From contig NZ_JAYKZZ010000006.1 in the NCBI RefSeq assembly GCF_035818675.1, forward strand, positions 1 to 64,000: DNA of 64,000 nt, written 5' to 3'. Position numbers and translations under genes: made by a program. Of this stretch, positions 31,077 to 40,887 are shown piece by piece. This DNA is from Parapedobacter flavus. Its GTDB lineage: Bacteria > Bacteroidota > Bacteroidia > Sphingobacteriales > Sphingobacteriaceae. The notes beneath the pieces are model-generated. The model did no database searches, was not told where the DNA came from, and worked only from the letters and a program-made list of their open reading frames with translations. Numbering within the stretch: the stretch's first letter is position 1; every line of letters starts with the position of its first letter.

Positions 31077-32825
31077 TTACCAACCCGGATTCTGTATCAA
31101 CAACCCTTTATCCACCTCGTTACGATGGAAGCCGTGGAGGTACATGAAGCGATGAAAAACCCTTTCCTCAAAAACGTATGGTTCGTAGCGAAACGTGTTA
31201 GGATCATCGGTGGCGTGGATGCGTAGTCCCCACATGTTGCCATCCATCACGCCTTCTTCGTGTGCAGTTAGCCAGCGTGTCAGGTCCCAAAACCGATTGT
31301 CTTCAAAGGCCAACTCGACGGCGCGCTCGTTGCGGACGCGATCTCGGAAGGCTTCCTTGTCGAGCCCTGCAGGCAGGTTGGGCATCCCTGAGCGGCTACG
31401 GATGGTATTTACCGCTGCATGTGCAGCCGGGACCGGCCCCTGCGCTTCGTTCAATGCTTCGGCATAGATCAGATAGGCATCAGCTAAGCGATAAACATAA
31501 TTGTGAGGAATTGCCGGCGTGGATGCGGTCAGCGCGTCTGGAACGAATTTACGTTGCCAATGCCCTCCATAACAATCGGTGGCGTGCTCGTGCCCCTGAT
31601 ATAAATGCACTACGGGGATATCGTTGTTCCAACGCGCGCCGTTATAAGCAACCGTTTGTCCAAACCGGGGGTCGAGTTCGGCATATTTTTCCATGAGGTC
31701 GTCCCCGCCGTTCATATCCCAGGTCTGCGGTGTGCCATCCCTTTTCTCGTATTTACGAACGAAGGTAAAGGAGACGCTCATGCCATAACCACTGTATATC
31801 CGGGGCGGGAGTATGCCGATCCACGGATAGGTGCTCCGCGCCGTGCTACCTTTGCGTTTGTTGGCTAATATGATTTCGGGATTGTCATGAACCTCCCACA
31901 TGTATTTATAGTTCTTATCAGCGCCTTGGTCAGTAATCAGGTGCTTGCCGGCAGTTGGTGCCCAATCGATGACCGCTTTGGCGGCGTCGGCGGCCAATTG
32001 CCACCGGGCTGGGTCTTCATTGCCATAGCAGATTAGTTTGGTGTTTTCGCCGAAGGGTAGGTACGGCGTGGCGGTGTTGAATATCGGGCTCGCCGCATGC
32101 AACAATGTTTTCGCTTTCACCATGAGCGCCACTCCTTTTGTAACTCTGCCTATCATGTTTGACGGGTAGGTATCGGGTAACAGCTGCGCGGCACGGTCAC
32201 AATCGGCAACGATGAAATTGACCACCTCTTCGACGGTATTGCGGACGGTTGGGTTTTCCAGCAAATCTTGTGTGGTTAACCGCCGCTCAATAATGGGTAC
32301 TCCCCCGTAGCGCTTCAGCATTTCGTAGTAATTCATGGCTCGGATGGCCAGCGCCTCGCCCGTTACTTGGTCGATGTATGTCTGATCTACCCCGGGAACC
32401 GCAGCGATGCGTTCGAGGAGGATGTTGGCCCTCCTGATGACCGCCCATCTGAGGTACTGCCGTAAATCCGTGTAAGTGATATTGGTTGCCGTAATGCTGC
32501 CGCTATTCCAATGCCGGCTCTCGCCCCACGTTACGCTCAGCTCGCCTTCATCCGTGATGCCTACGAACGAAAAACGGTCACTGCCGGAATGGCCGGTAAT
32601 TGCGGTGGGCCCGCCGGTGCCTTCATTAATGGATAGCATGGAATGTACACCTTCGCGGTACAATCCCGCAATAAAGGTTTCCACCTGCGTTTGGGAAGAA
32701 AAGATCGTATCTTCGTTGACGTCGACGCCCGGCGGTTTATCTAAAAAATCTGTCAGGTTGTTCTCACAAGAGAAAAACGTGGAGATAAGCGTCATGAATC
32801 CGACGAGTATGGGTAAATATCTCAT
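31077..32825 (-). CDS. SusD-like lipoprotein, first pair
   Basis: A 582-residue lipoprotein (lipobox C20, STFFSC). Motifs include TDFLDKPPG, EALAIRAMNYYEMLKRYGGV, YRLADAYLIYAEALNE and RNERAVELAFEDNRFWDLTR. It lies 14 bases behind the STN-type SusC gene, its likely partner. With the second pair it gives the locus two binding and import routes, perhaps for two sizes or forms of one substrate. Confidence 0.92.
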   Translation of the reverse strand: MRYLPILVGFMTLISTFFSCENNLTDFLDKPPGVDVNEDTIFSSQTQVETFIAGLYREGVHSMLSINEGTGGPTAITGHSGSDRFSFVGITDEGELSVTWGESRHWNSGSITATNITYTDLRQYLRWAVIRRANILLERIAAVPGVDQTYIDQVTGEALAIRAMNYYEMLKRYGGVPIIERRLTTQDLLENPTVRNTVEEVVNFIVADCDRAAQLLPDTYPSNMIGRVTKGVALMVKAKTLLHAASPIFNTATPYLPFGENTKLICYGNEDPARWQLAADAAKAVIDWAPTAGKHLITDQGADKNYKYMWEVHDNPEIILANKRKGSTARSTYPWIGILPPRIYSGYGMSVSFTFVRKYEKRDGTPQTWDMNGGDDLMEKYAELDPRFGQTVAYNGARWNNDIPVVHLYQGHEHATDCYGGHWQRKFVPDALTASTPAIPHNYVYRLADAYLIYAEALNEAQGPVPAAHAAVNTIRSRSGMPNLPAGLDKEAFRDRVRNERAVELAFEDNRFWDLTRWLTAHEEGVMDGNMWGLRIHATDDPNTFRYEPYVFEERVFHRFMYLHGFHRNEVDKGLLIQNPGW

Positions 32826-32839
32826 TTCAGTTTTCTTGA

Positions 32840-35800
32840 TTAAAGGTTAATATTCAAACCGACATTGATGGTTCGTGTAAGTGGATAAGGTTCGTTGTTC
32901 GTACCCGCAATGTGACTTTCGGGGTCTACGCCCTTAAACATACTGCTCCAGGTGAGCAGGTTGTTGCCATTGGTATAAACGCGCATCGATGTAATCCCTA
33001 GTTTCCGCGTCACTTTTTCACCGAAGGAGTAGCCCACCTCGGCGTTCTTCAATCGGACATAGCTTGCATCTCTCACCCACAAGGAGGATGCTTGATAGTT
33101 GTGGGCTTGATTTACGTCTCCTTCGGAAAGGTGTGGAAACCGGATCTCGTCGCCGTTTGCGTAGCGCTCATGTGTCCAGCTATAATCCAGGACATATTGC
33201 GGCACACCCGCCTCCTCGCGATAGCCGTACCGGAAATTCCGTGAATAGGATACGGAAACATTCCACGCCGATTGAAACAACACTGAAAAGTCTATTCCCT
33301 TGAAATTGCCGCCTAAAGATAAACCTGCGATCTTCTCTGGAAAATTAGAATAGCCGATGGGTCCCATGTCATCGATATTGACGGTACCATCGCCATTCAA
33401 ATCCCGGTACCTGACATCGCCAGGCTGCAACCGGTTGTTGTTCCACTGTGATTGCGGCCTGTTTTGGGCGTTTACCTCTTCCCACGTATTATAGAACCCA
33501 TCCGCTATAAGCCCAAAATGCTGGCCATACGATTGTCCGGTGCGGTATTGGTAATCGTAAAGCCGATTAACCTCATCCTGGAACTCAATGGTGTTGCGTG
33601 CAAATGTATAGTTTGCCTTTATCCAATACAATACGTTAGACACCCGGCCATTGAATGAAATATCGCCGTCTATCCCCCGGTTGCGCATACGCCCGAAATT
33701 TGCCGCGGGCAGGTTTGCCCCCACCACGTACGACACCGTGCCCAAATTGGCCAGGATGTTATCGCGGTTTTCGTCGAACCAATCCGCGGTAAGCTGCAAC
33801 TTATCGTCTAGAAACTTGGCTTCGAGCCCGATATTCTTCTTCTTTGCGCGTTCCCAGGTAAGCAGTGGGTTACCAATCTTTCCCTCGGTCGATGCGCGGT
33901 AGTTATTGTAGGTGCTGCCAATTTCCCCAAATGCATAGTAATTATTGACGTAGTTGTAAGAGGAGGGCAGGTACAGGAACCGATCGCCACCCACTTGGTC
34001 GTTTCCTACTTCGCCATACGACCCCCGGAATTTGAGGTAAGACAGGTAGCGGTTATCAGGGAAGAAGGGCTCTTCAGAAACGGTCCATCCAGCTGAGAAT
34101 GCCGGAAAAAACCCGAACCTCCGCCCTTCTGCGAAATTTTCCGTGCCATTGTATCCTGCATCGAACTCCGCCATGTAACGCGCTTTGTAGTTATAGGTAA
34201 TACGCCCTACCAAGCCCTGATAGCCACGCGGAATTAGAAATGCCAATGTTGGATCGTGAAGCTTATTCTGGTTATAAAGAAGGAGCGCCCCTACCTCGTG
34301 CGATCCGAACTGCCGATCATACTGGAGTGCAAATTCCAGGTATTCCCTTCTGTTCTTGGCTACCTCTTCACTGAATGTAAATGGTGTCTCAGTAGCTTGC
34401 GGCACGTAGACCAGCGATTGATCCGGCAAGCGCACGGGTAGGTAGTCGACCATCCGTTTAAAGAACGTTCCGTTTTGGGCATTGAAATTCATGTAAGATA
34501 GGGTGCCGTGTGTATGCAACCCTGGCGTTATGAAGTCTAAGTCGTAATCTAAGCGGATCGACCCGTTGAGGTGGTTATGGTAGCGGCGTTGGTAGCCATC
34601 CTGCAGGAAAGCCCCTAACACAGCCCCAGCTGGACCGGTTACCCCTAAGGTAATGGGTTTTCCGTCAACGATACCCGGCGAATTGACAGGGTTGGAGCGC
34701 GTAACCACCTCCAGGCGTGCATTAATGTTGTTGAGTAACCCCCGACGTTCTTCCATTTGATAGGATACATTCAGGTTGGCTTTCAGGCCTTTCGCAATAT
34801 CGAAGTCAAGGTTTGACCTGAAATTGTACCGGTTATACTTTGGCTGGGTATCGTATTCTTTGATAAAGTTGGTGATCGTCTCATTAAACAACCCCTCTTG
34901 ATTGAAAAAGCCGGCCGAAATAAAATACTTTACGCGTTCTACCCCGCCGCTTACATTGAGATTATGGTGCATCTGACCCGACCTCGGCTTGTATACGGTT
35001 GAAAACCAGTCGACATCGGGATAAAAAATCGGATCACTACCTGTTCGGAAATATTCGATTTCCTCGGCGGTGTACTTTTCATTGTAACCACCGGTAATAT
35101 AAGAATCGTACTTCAGCGCCTCGTTGAAGCCCACTACATAATCATAAGCGCGTGCGCTTTCGCGCACATCGGTAAATGATGTCGAAGCAAAGTTGGACGA
35201 AAAGCTGATTTTGGGTTTGCCGATAACGCCTTTTTTGGTGGTAATCAAGATGACGCCATTTGCACCCCGCACTCCGTAAACCGCCGTCGCGGAGGCGTCC
35301 TTGAGGATAGCTATGTTGTCAATTTCATTGGGATCCAAACTATTGAAGTTGATCCCTTCGATTCCGTCGACCAGTATCAGTGGCGTCTGCGAACCGCTGA
35401 ATGTGCCCACGCCCCGTATCCGCAGGGTAGATTGATCAGCGCCCGGCTGGCCGCTCCGCTGTACCGCCAGCAAGCCCGGCAACCGCCCTACCAGCATGTT
35501 ACTAATGTTGGCTTGCGGCGACTGCAAGAGTTCTTTGGTGCCGATGGATGACAAGGCGCCGGTGACCGTGGCCCGTTTTTGTTGGCCGAAGCCAACAACG
35601 ACCACTTCATCTAAGTCTGAGACCAGCTCACGAAGGACCACATCGACTACGGGCCCTTCAGCAACTGGCCGCTCATGCGGCTCATGGCCCACCATTGAAA
35701 ACAACAGGACATTAGCCGCCGCCGGCAGCGACAGTCGATAGTTTCCATCATTGTCTGTCACGGTGGTAATCCCATGATCTGGAACGGCCACGGTAACTCC

Positions 35801-36229
35801 GGCCAAGGGTTCCCCCGACTCGTTTGTAACGCGTCCGCGGACCTCCCGTTGCTGGACCGCTACGGGACCGGAAGACCCTGCCGCTCCCGGGCTTTTGACT
35901 GTCTTCTTGATGAGAATGTGGTTGCCCTGGATCACGTACGAATAGTTTAGGTCTGCCAGGCAAGCGATAATAACACGCTCAACAGGCACCTGCTTCAAGT
36001 TGAGTGTTACTTTGACTTGCCTAAGTTCGTTACTGTTGTATACGACGACATATCCCGACTGGGCTTTCACCGAAGCGAATACGGCATCGATCGGTGCGTT
36101 CTGTACCTGTACAGTTACGTGTTGCGCTGTGAGCTTTCCGCTGACTTGGAAAAATGCGATTAGATGGATACTGAAGATCAAGTGGAATCGCATGAGAAAT
36201 TTTGCGGTTATACACCGGTTTAAATTCAT
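32840..36229 (-). CDS. SusC-like transporter with STN signalling domain
   Basis: A 1129-residue transducing transporter from MNLNRCITAKFLMRFHLIFS. The signal peptide is followed by an STN domain (about 38-110: VTVQVQNAPIDAVFASVKAQ), a CarboxypepD_reg domain (about 130-205: VRGRVTNESGEPLAGVTVAV), plug (STLRIRGVGTFSGSQTPLIL) and barrel. The STN domain fits the ECF sigma and FecR genes directly upstream: ligand binding would be passed through FecR to the sigma factor. A start at 36277 is possible but adds a non-signal extension. Confidence 0.93.
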   Translation of the reverse strand: MNLNRCITAKFLMRFHLIFSIHLIAFFQVSGKLTAQHVTVQVQNAPIDAVFASVKAQSGYVVVYNSNELRQVKVTLNLKQVPVERVIIACLADLNYSYVIQGNHILIKKTVKSPGAAGSSGPVAVQQREVRGRVTNESGEPLAGVTVAVPDHGITTVTDNDGNYRLSLPAAANVLLFSMVGHEPHERPVAEGPVVDVVLRELVSDLDEVVVVGFGQQKRATVTGALSSIGTKELLQSPQANISNMLVGRLPGLLAVQRSGQPGADQSTLRIRGVGTFSGSQTPLILVDGIEGINFNSLDPNEIDNIAILKDASATAVYGVRGANGVILITTKKGVIGKPKISFSSNFASTSFTDVRESARAYDYVVGFNEALKYDSYITGGYNEKYTAEEIEYFRTGSDPIFYPDVDWFSTVYKPRSGQMHHNLNVSGGVERVKYFISAGFFNQEGLFNETITNFIKEYDTQPKYNRYNFRSNLDFDIAKGLKANLNVSYQMEERRGLLNNINARLEVVTRSNPVNSPGIVDGKPITLGVTGPAGAVLGAFLQDGYQRRYHNHLNGSIRLDYDLDFITPGLHTHGTLSYMNFNAQNGTFFKRMVDYLPVRLPDQSLVYVPQATETPFTFSEEVAKNRREYLEFALQYDRQFGSHEVGALLLYNQNKLHDPTLAFLIPRGYQGLVGRITYNYKARYMAEFDAGYNGTENFAEGRRFGFFPAFSAGWTVSEEPFFPDNRYLSYLKFRGSYGEVGNDQVGGDRFLYLPSSYNYVNNYYAFGEIGSTYNNYRASTEGKIGNPLLTWERAKKKNIGLEAKFLDDKLQLTADWFDENRDNILANLGTVSYVVGANLPAANFGRMRNRGIDGDISFNGRVSNVLYWIKANYTFARNTIEFQDEVNRLYDYQYRTGQSYGQHFGLIADGFYNTWEEVNAQNRPQSQWNNNRLQPGDVRYRDLNGDGTVNIDDMGPIGYSNFPEKIAGLSLGGNFKGIDFSVLFQSAWNVSVSYSRNFRYGYREEAGVPQYVLDYSWTHERYANGDEIRFPHLSEGDVNQAHNYQASSLWVRDASYVRLKNAEVGYSFGEKVTRKLGITSMRVYTNGNNLLTWSSMFKGVDPESHIAGTNNEPYPLTRTINVGLNINL

Positions 36230-36282
36230 TACCTTTGCAATGTTTGGGTTAATTGTTCGACAAAAAAATAAACTCAAATCCC

Positions 36283-36310
36283 TCGCCCTCCGACGGCCAT
36301 CGGAGGGCGA
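36283..36310. terminator. Perfect hairpin between fecR and the STN-type susC
   Basis: TCGCCCTCCGA (36283-36293) pairs with TCGGAGGGCGA (36300-36310) around a 6-base loop. On the minus strand it lies between the anti-sigma gene and SusC. The T-run (TTTATTTTTTTG) comes about 14 bases later, so it may be a partial terminator or an RNA processing or stability element that sets different levels for regulator and transporter. Confidence 0.5.
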
Positions 36311-36357
36311 TTCTTAGTTAGAGGCGTTATGTATCAGTCTTTCTTTTCATAATAAAA

Positions 36358-37512
36358 TTAGTTTATATGTTCATTAGAGATTACAATGCGCTTGGTGTCT
36401 GCCTGTTGCTCGACCGAGTATTTGAGTCCAAAAAACTGGAGTATGGCTAATGCTTCGGAAGCATTCACATCGCGGTATACTTCCCCCCACAGGTTTATTT
36501 TCGGGATATCGCCTTCAAATTCCACAGCTACGTCGTACCATCTCGAAAGCTGCCGCATGACGGCTTCGATATCCGTATTATTAAAGCTGAACATCCCGCT
36601 TTTCCACGCCACTACGTCATCTACGAGCACCTCATGAACTTCGAGCCGATTGGCTGGGCCGAGTGTAGCCTGTTGCCCGGGCTTGAGCACGACTGCCTGC
36701 AGGCCGGATTCGTCCCGAACTTTCAAGGAGCCTTCCGCTAGCGTGGTTCGAATGGCTGGCTCATCCGAGTAACTGTTGATGTTGAAGCTGGTTCCAAGGA
36801 CTTCCACCTCCTGCCCTTTTGTTTGTACTTTAAATGGCCGGTGCTTGTCTGATTTTACCTCGAAAAATGCCTCGCCGTCCAATTTTACGAGCCTCAGGTG
36901 GGCGATGGTATCTTCCCGATATTCTAGATGCGAAGCGGCATTGAGCCAAACGACTGTGCCATCGGGCAGCGTAACACAATAGGTGCCGCCCTTTGGCGTC
37001 GTAAGTGCCACGTAATTTGATTTGTTCTCGTGTATCTCTTGACTAAGTACAGCGGTGCCGTCCAAGTAGGTCATGTCATCTTTCAAAACGACTCCCGTTT
37101 GATCCGAACGCAGATCCACTGTTCGGCCGTCGGCCAGTGTCAACGTTGCACGATGACCGCCAGGCTCAATATCTTGGGTAAGCATCTGACTAGCCTTATA
37201 GTCTGGCCCGGATTGGCCGATGTGCTGATTGTCAGCGATAAACCAAGCGCTCACGATTGCCAGTGCCAACACTGCCGCTGCATAGGGCAGCCACCGTCTG
37301 AACCGGTGTGATTTTTTGGCAGGAACAGGAAGCCCGGTCTGGATAGCCGCCAAATCTTCCCGAATCTCGTGGTCGGGAAAAGGATGATCCTGACCGTCCT
37401 CGACATCGTGATTGAAACGCCCATACCACGCTTCGACCCAAGCTCGTTCCGCGTCCGAGCATGATCCCGCAAGGTAGCGGGCTAATAATTCTTTTAATCG
37501 TTTTTCGTTCAT
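36358..37512 (-). CDS. FecR-family anti-sigma factor
   Basis: A 384-residue inner-membrane protein. A cytoplasmic N-part (about 1-70) leads to a membrane helix at about 73-92 (WLPYAAAVLALAIVSAWFIA), the FecR core (TYCVTLPDGTVVWLNAASHL; GEAFFEVKSDKHRPF; VEVLGTSFNINSY) and DUF4974 at the end (YDVAVEFEGDIPKINLWGEV). It sits between the sigma gene and the STN-type SusC, the classic cell-surface signalling order. It should hold the sigma factor until SusC signals. Confidence 0.92.
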   Translation of the reverse strand: MNEKRLKELLARYLAGSCSDAERAWVEAWYGRFNHDVEDGQDHPFPDHEIREDLAAIQTGLPVPAKKSHRFRRWLPYAAAVLALAIVSAWFIADNQHIGQSGPDYKASQMLTQDIEPGGHRATLTLADGRTVDLRSDQTGVVLKDDMTYLDGTAVLSQEIHENKSNYVALTTPKGGTYCVTLPDGTVVWLNAASHLEYREDTIAHLRLVKLDGEAFFEVKSDKHRPFKVQTKGQEVEVLGTSFNINSYSDEPAIRTTLAEGSLKVRDESGLQAVVLKPGQQATLGPANRLEVHEVLVDDVVAWKSGMFSFNNTDIEAVMRQLSRWYDVAVEFEGDIPKINLWGEVYRDVNASEALAILQFFGLKYSVEQQADTKRIVISNEHIN

Positions 37513-37592
37513 TTTGGCTGAGGACTATATCCCCACTCACACTGATATATTCAATGAACGCTGCCGTTGGGCGTAGAAAAAAAGTAATTATT

Positions 37593-38177
37593 TCAAGAAA
37601 AAAAGAAAAAAACGAAAGAAAGGAGCGCTCCGAGCTTCACTCGAAGCACTTTTAGTGCATTATTTACCTGTTTCTTAACTGTGGATTCGGATAGTCCCGT
37701 TCGTTCGGCTATTTCACGGTGAGACAGGTAGTTATCCCTGCTTAAGCAAAAAATCTCGCGCATTTTCTTGGGTAACCTTGCGACTTCGGCGTTTATCTGC
37801 TCCTGAAGTTCGCGTTCCCGAATGCGGTGATCGGCGCGCGTCGGCTCTTCGGGAAGAGCCGTTGCTGAAGCGTCGAGGTATTGTGTAAAGCGCTTTCGCT
37901 GGAGCAACAAGTTGATGGCTTTATATCGGACGGCCGCGAACAGGTATGCCGATATATTCGCACGGGGCTTCATCCCTGCACGATTATTCCAAAGTGCGGT
38001 GAAGACTTCTTGGATAATATCTTTGGCATCCTCTCGATCACGCAATTTATTCCGCAGGTGCACGTACAATTTTTCAGCATGCCGACTATAGATCTCTGTA
38101 TAGGCTTCTTGATCGTCCGCCCGAAGCAGATCGACCAGCTTATCATCAGATGCTAGTTTGTAGAAACGCGACGCCAT
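37593..38177 (-). CDS. ECF sigma factor (FecI-like)
   Basis: A 194-residue sigma-70 ECF protein from MASRFYKLASDD. Region 2 is seen at about 15-85 (AYTEIYSRHAEKLYVHLRNK; EDAKDIIQEVFTALWNNRAG) and region 4 at about 125-180 (LPKKMREIFCLSRDNYLSHR; TGLSESTVKKQVNNALKVLR). The last codons are made by two T7 runs (Phe-rich tail), where slippage could alter the C-terminus. It is the first gene of the large locus and its likely activator. Confidence 0.9.
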   Translation of the reverse strand: MASRFYKLASDDKLVDLLRADDQEAYTEIYSRHAEKLYVHLRNKLRDREDAKDIIQEVFTALWNNRAGMKPRANISAYLFAAVRYKAINLLLQRKRFTQYLDASATALPEEPTRADHRIRERELQEQINAEVARLPKKMREIFCLSRDNYLSHREIAERTGLSESTVKKQVNNALKVLRVKLGALLSFVFFFFS

Positions 38178-38421
38178 ATTTCGTAAATGTACCAAACCAA
38201 AATTAATTGAAATTTGGTAACACTTATTTATGATGCTATTAATTAATTATTAAGTCTCATCTTTGGTCCCCGTGGGCCATTGGCCCGCGGATTGGAAACC
38301 AAAAGTAACAAAAAGGTGGATATCTGCAAAATAAATTGACGATTCTGTTTCCAAAAAAGTTTGGTGTAGACCCTTATACCGTTGAAGTGCTTGCCGCCGC
38401 CAAATAAGTAAAGAAGCTACC

Positions 38422-39165
38422 TCAATTCACAATCTCCCCCTTATTCTCCGCCAGCTTCTCCCGGAATTGCTGTATGGCCTCCGGCGTTTGCCGCACCCAT
38501 TCGGTCACTTCACCCACGATTTTCATCGGGGCTGCCGTGCGGTAGGAACGGGTGGGGTTGCCCGGGAATTTTTTATCCGTCACGTTGGGGTCGTTTTCAT
38601 AGCTTCCGGTCGGCTCCACGATGTACACGCGTTCGCGCCCGTCGCCTTTCGCCAGTGCTGCCGCAAACCCGGCGCCGTTAACCATGGCGGTGAAATAAAT
38701 GTGGTTCATCACCACGCCCGGGTGGTAATTGGATAGGCGTCCGGCGGTGAGCAGATCGCCCACCTTCAGGTCGGCGCGCGTGCCGTGATAGAAGGGACCG
38801 GTGTCTGTCGGGTTATCGGCAAACGTGGCCGCCTGTGTTCGGTGTTTTTCCGCCTGCGCGGGATCGCCCAACGCGTCGTAGCAATTGGCAATATGGGTGT
38901 ACAGCGAGGCAAAAGCGCTGTGCACGGAGTCGTCGTTTATCGCCAGGGCATACTGCAGCGCGGTTTCGTACCACTGCAGCCTGTCGGCAGGGCTTTCTTG
39001 GTGCCGGGCCACGTAATAGGCGGCGATGAATTTTTCAAGGTCATCCGTGGCCTCGTTCCACGCTTGGCGGAAGAGCTTGCTTGCGGCTGCAGGCTCGCCT
39101 TTTTCGGCCATGGCCATGCCTTCAAGGCAGCGTTTTACAACGGGATTGCTGGGATTGAATTCCAT
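38422..39165 (-). CDS. arr: Rifampin ADP-ribosyltransferase with helical N-terminal domain
   Basis: A 247-residue protein. Residues about 105-240 are the Arr enzyme: GPFYHGTRADLKVGDLLTAG, HIYFTAMVNGAGFAAALA, VYIVEPTGSYENDPN, FPGNPTRSYRT, MKIVGEVTEW. It transfers ADP-ribose from NAD to rifampin. About residues 1-100 form a TPR-like helical domain (AAASKLFRQAWNEA; YTHIANCYDALGDPAQAEKH) not found in the short classical Arr, whose length is about 140 residues. The start MEFNPSNPVVKRC is preferred to 39201. Its last 20 codons recur as fragments at 21326-21388 and 58190-58250. Confidence 0.9.
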   Translation of the reverse strand: MEFNPSNPVVKRCLEGMAMAEKGEPAAASKLFRQAWNEATDDLEKFIAAYYVARHQESPADRLQWYETALQYALAINDDSVHSAFASLYTHIANCYDALGDPAQAEKHRTQAATFADNPTDTGPFYHGTRADLKVGDLLTAGRLSNYHPGVVMNHIYFTAMVNGAGFAAALAKGDGRERVYIVEPTGSYENDPNVTDKKFPGNPTRSYRTAAPMKIVGEVTEWVRQTPEAIQQFREKLAENKGEIVN

Positions 39166-39342
39166 GAGTTGGTTTTTTGTTAATGACAAATGTAGGGGCA
39201 TCTGGTTAAACGCAAGAACGATTTGGCTTATAATTGGCGCCGCAAAATAAAGTCGATGGGTGTGCCGTTTTAATGGTAGCGGCCGGTTTTAAAGTGGGTG
39301 GACCATCCGCGCCCAGATACGGTCGGCTGCGTCGGCGAACCG

Positions 39343-39390
39343 CACCGACGGGATGTACAGTTTCTGTGATTCGGACGATCCGTTAAGGCC
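39343..39390 (+). pseudogene. Fragment of a FecR gene end
   Basis: ACGGGATGTACAGTTTCTG and what follows match the end of the FecR fragment at 20775-20823 with three or four differences, and read DGMYSFCDSDDPLRP. No other part of a FecR gene is present; the flank is unrelated. It lies in the 279-base gap between arr and the endonuclease-like gene. Confidence 0.6.
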
Positions 39391-39444
39391 GAGATCTTCC
39401 ACTGAAAAATATTCACTACTTTGGATGCCAGAAGCACGATGTAA

Positions 39445-40524
39445 ATGGGAATGACCTTCATGATCCTCTCGGGGGTGTTGATTTTGCTCAGCGTGCTGCC
39501 CTTTGTGCAGCACCAGCACTGGGTATTCCGGGTGCCGGAGTTCCTCAAGCTCCAAATCCTGGTGCTCCAGGTGGTCGTGTTTGTGTTGTGGATGGTGCTC
39601 GGTGAGTGGTCGCCCGTGTTTTGGATACTGCAAGGCGGGCAATTCGCCTTAATGGTTTACCATGTTTATATCCTGATGCGGTATACCAAGTTCTGGCGCA
39701 CCAAGAAGATCGACTCCTCCGGACAGGTATCCGATAAGGTGAAAGTTATTTCGTGCAACGTGTACCAGTTCAATACCGAGCATGAGCGGTTTGTACAGCT
39801 GGTAAAGGACGAACACCCCGACATCGTCATCACCATGGAGAGCAACAAGGATTGGGAGCGGGCGATGCGCGTGTTGGAAGACGACTACCCTAACCACCAG
39901 AAGATAACGCTGGAGAATACGTATGGCATGCACTTTTACACGAAGCTGAACGTAATCCGTTTACAGACGCACTATTTTGTGGCCGATGACGTGCCGAGTG
40001 TGGAAGCCGAACTTGAAACCGCCGATGGATACCGCTTTTTGTTTTTCGGCGTGCATCCGCCCCCGCCGAGCCCTACGGAAGAGGAGAACTCGAAGGAGCG
40101 CGACGGCGAACTGCTGAGCGTTGCCAAGCGGGTGCGCAACCAAAAGCTGCCTGTGGTGGTTACGGGCGATTTCAACAACGTGGCTTGGGCCAGAGCATCC
40201 ATCCTGTTCAAGAAGACAAGTGAGCTGATCGATGCCCGCATCGGCCGGGGCATACTCGCTACCTTCCATGCCAATTACTGGTTTTTCAGGGTGCCGCTCG
40301 ATCTTTTTTTCCATAGCCCGGAGGTTTTCATCGACCGGCTATTGATTTACCCTTCGGTAGGTTCCGATCATTTCCCCATGGGCTGTACCTTCCATCTCGG
40401 CAAGCCTGCCGCGCAGCAGGAGGATGTGGAGCACCTGGAGGCGGAAGAGCAAGAGGAAGTGGACGAACTGATCGTGGAGGGCAAAACCGAAGAAAGCGAT
40501 AATCGCGACGGAAGCCCCGGTTGA
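39445..40524 (+). CDS. Membrane-anchored endonuclease/exonuclease/phosphatase-fold protein
   Basis: A 359-residue protein; MGMTFM offers two close starts (39445, 39451). Three hydrophobic helices occupy about residues 3-85. The EEP domain at about 100-315 has SCNVYQ, TMESNKDW with the metal Glu, GVHPPPPSP, VVTGDFNN and the closing GSDHFP. An acidic tail follows (EDVEHLEAEEQEEVDE). The family holds DNases, sphingomyelinases and phosphatases; the substrate is open. Part of its membrane region (39508-39583) recurs as a fragment at 43026-43101. Confidence 0.82.
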   Translation: MGMTFMILSGVLILLSVLPFVQHQHWVFRVPEFLKLQILVLQVVVFVLWMVLGEWSPVFWILQGGQFALMVYHVYILMRYTKFWRTKKIDSSGQVSDKVKVISCNVYQFNTEHERFVQLVKDEHPDIVITMESNKDWERAMRVLEDDYPNHQKITLENTYGMHFYTKLNVIRLQTHYFVADDVPSVEAELETADGYRFLFFGVHPPPPSPTEEENSKERDGELLSVAKRVRNQKLPVVVTGDFNNVAWARASILFKKTSELIDARIGRGILATFHANYWFFRVPLDLFFHSPEVFIDRLLIYPSVGSDHFPMGCTFHLGKPAAQQEDVEHLEAEEQEEVDELIVEGKTEESDNRDGSPG

Positions 40525-40669
40525 TGTTCATTCACGAAGATGCCAACGAATTATTTTAAGGGCTTCAAAAAAAAACCTAGATATTAACGGTCGGGGTATG
40601 ATTCATCTCCTATGAAATGATGTCGAGGTGTAAAAACGCAAGGTAACCAAAGAGTCGTGTTGCTAAGCG

Positions 40670-40834
40670 ATTTTGGCTATATTGAAAATATTAGAAGAAG
40701 GTTATTATGTTGACCGTCAGGATAAAAGACTGGAAGAACGGATCACCGACGAGCTTCCCAAAACGAGGCTCAATAACTTTCGCAATAACAATAAGGTAAA
40801 ACTTGTCACATTTCTTGCCCTTGCTTGTCTTTGA
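40670..40834 (+). pseudogene. Possible gene remnant
   Basis: An open frame without an ATG reads ILAILKILEEGYYVDRQDKR, LEERITDELPKTRLNNFR, then NNNKVKLVTFLALACL and stop. The composition is protein-like, but no family was recognised and the start is missing. Together with 40525-40669, in which nothing was seen, it fills the gap before the cupin gene. Confidence 0.25.
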
Positions 40835-40887
40835 TAGGGAAAGAAAGAAATAGTGACAAAACAAATTTTAACACAACATTCTGGGCT

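Noticed and set aside
39270..39642. Minus-strand frames over the start of the endonuclease-like gene
   Set aside because: Low-complexity shadows of the plus-strand gene and of the FecR fragment.
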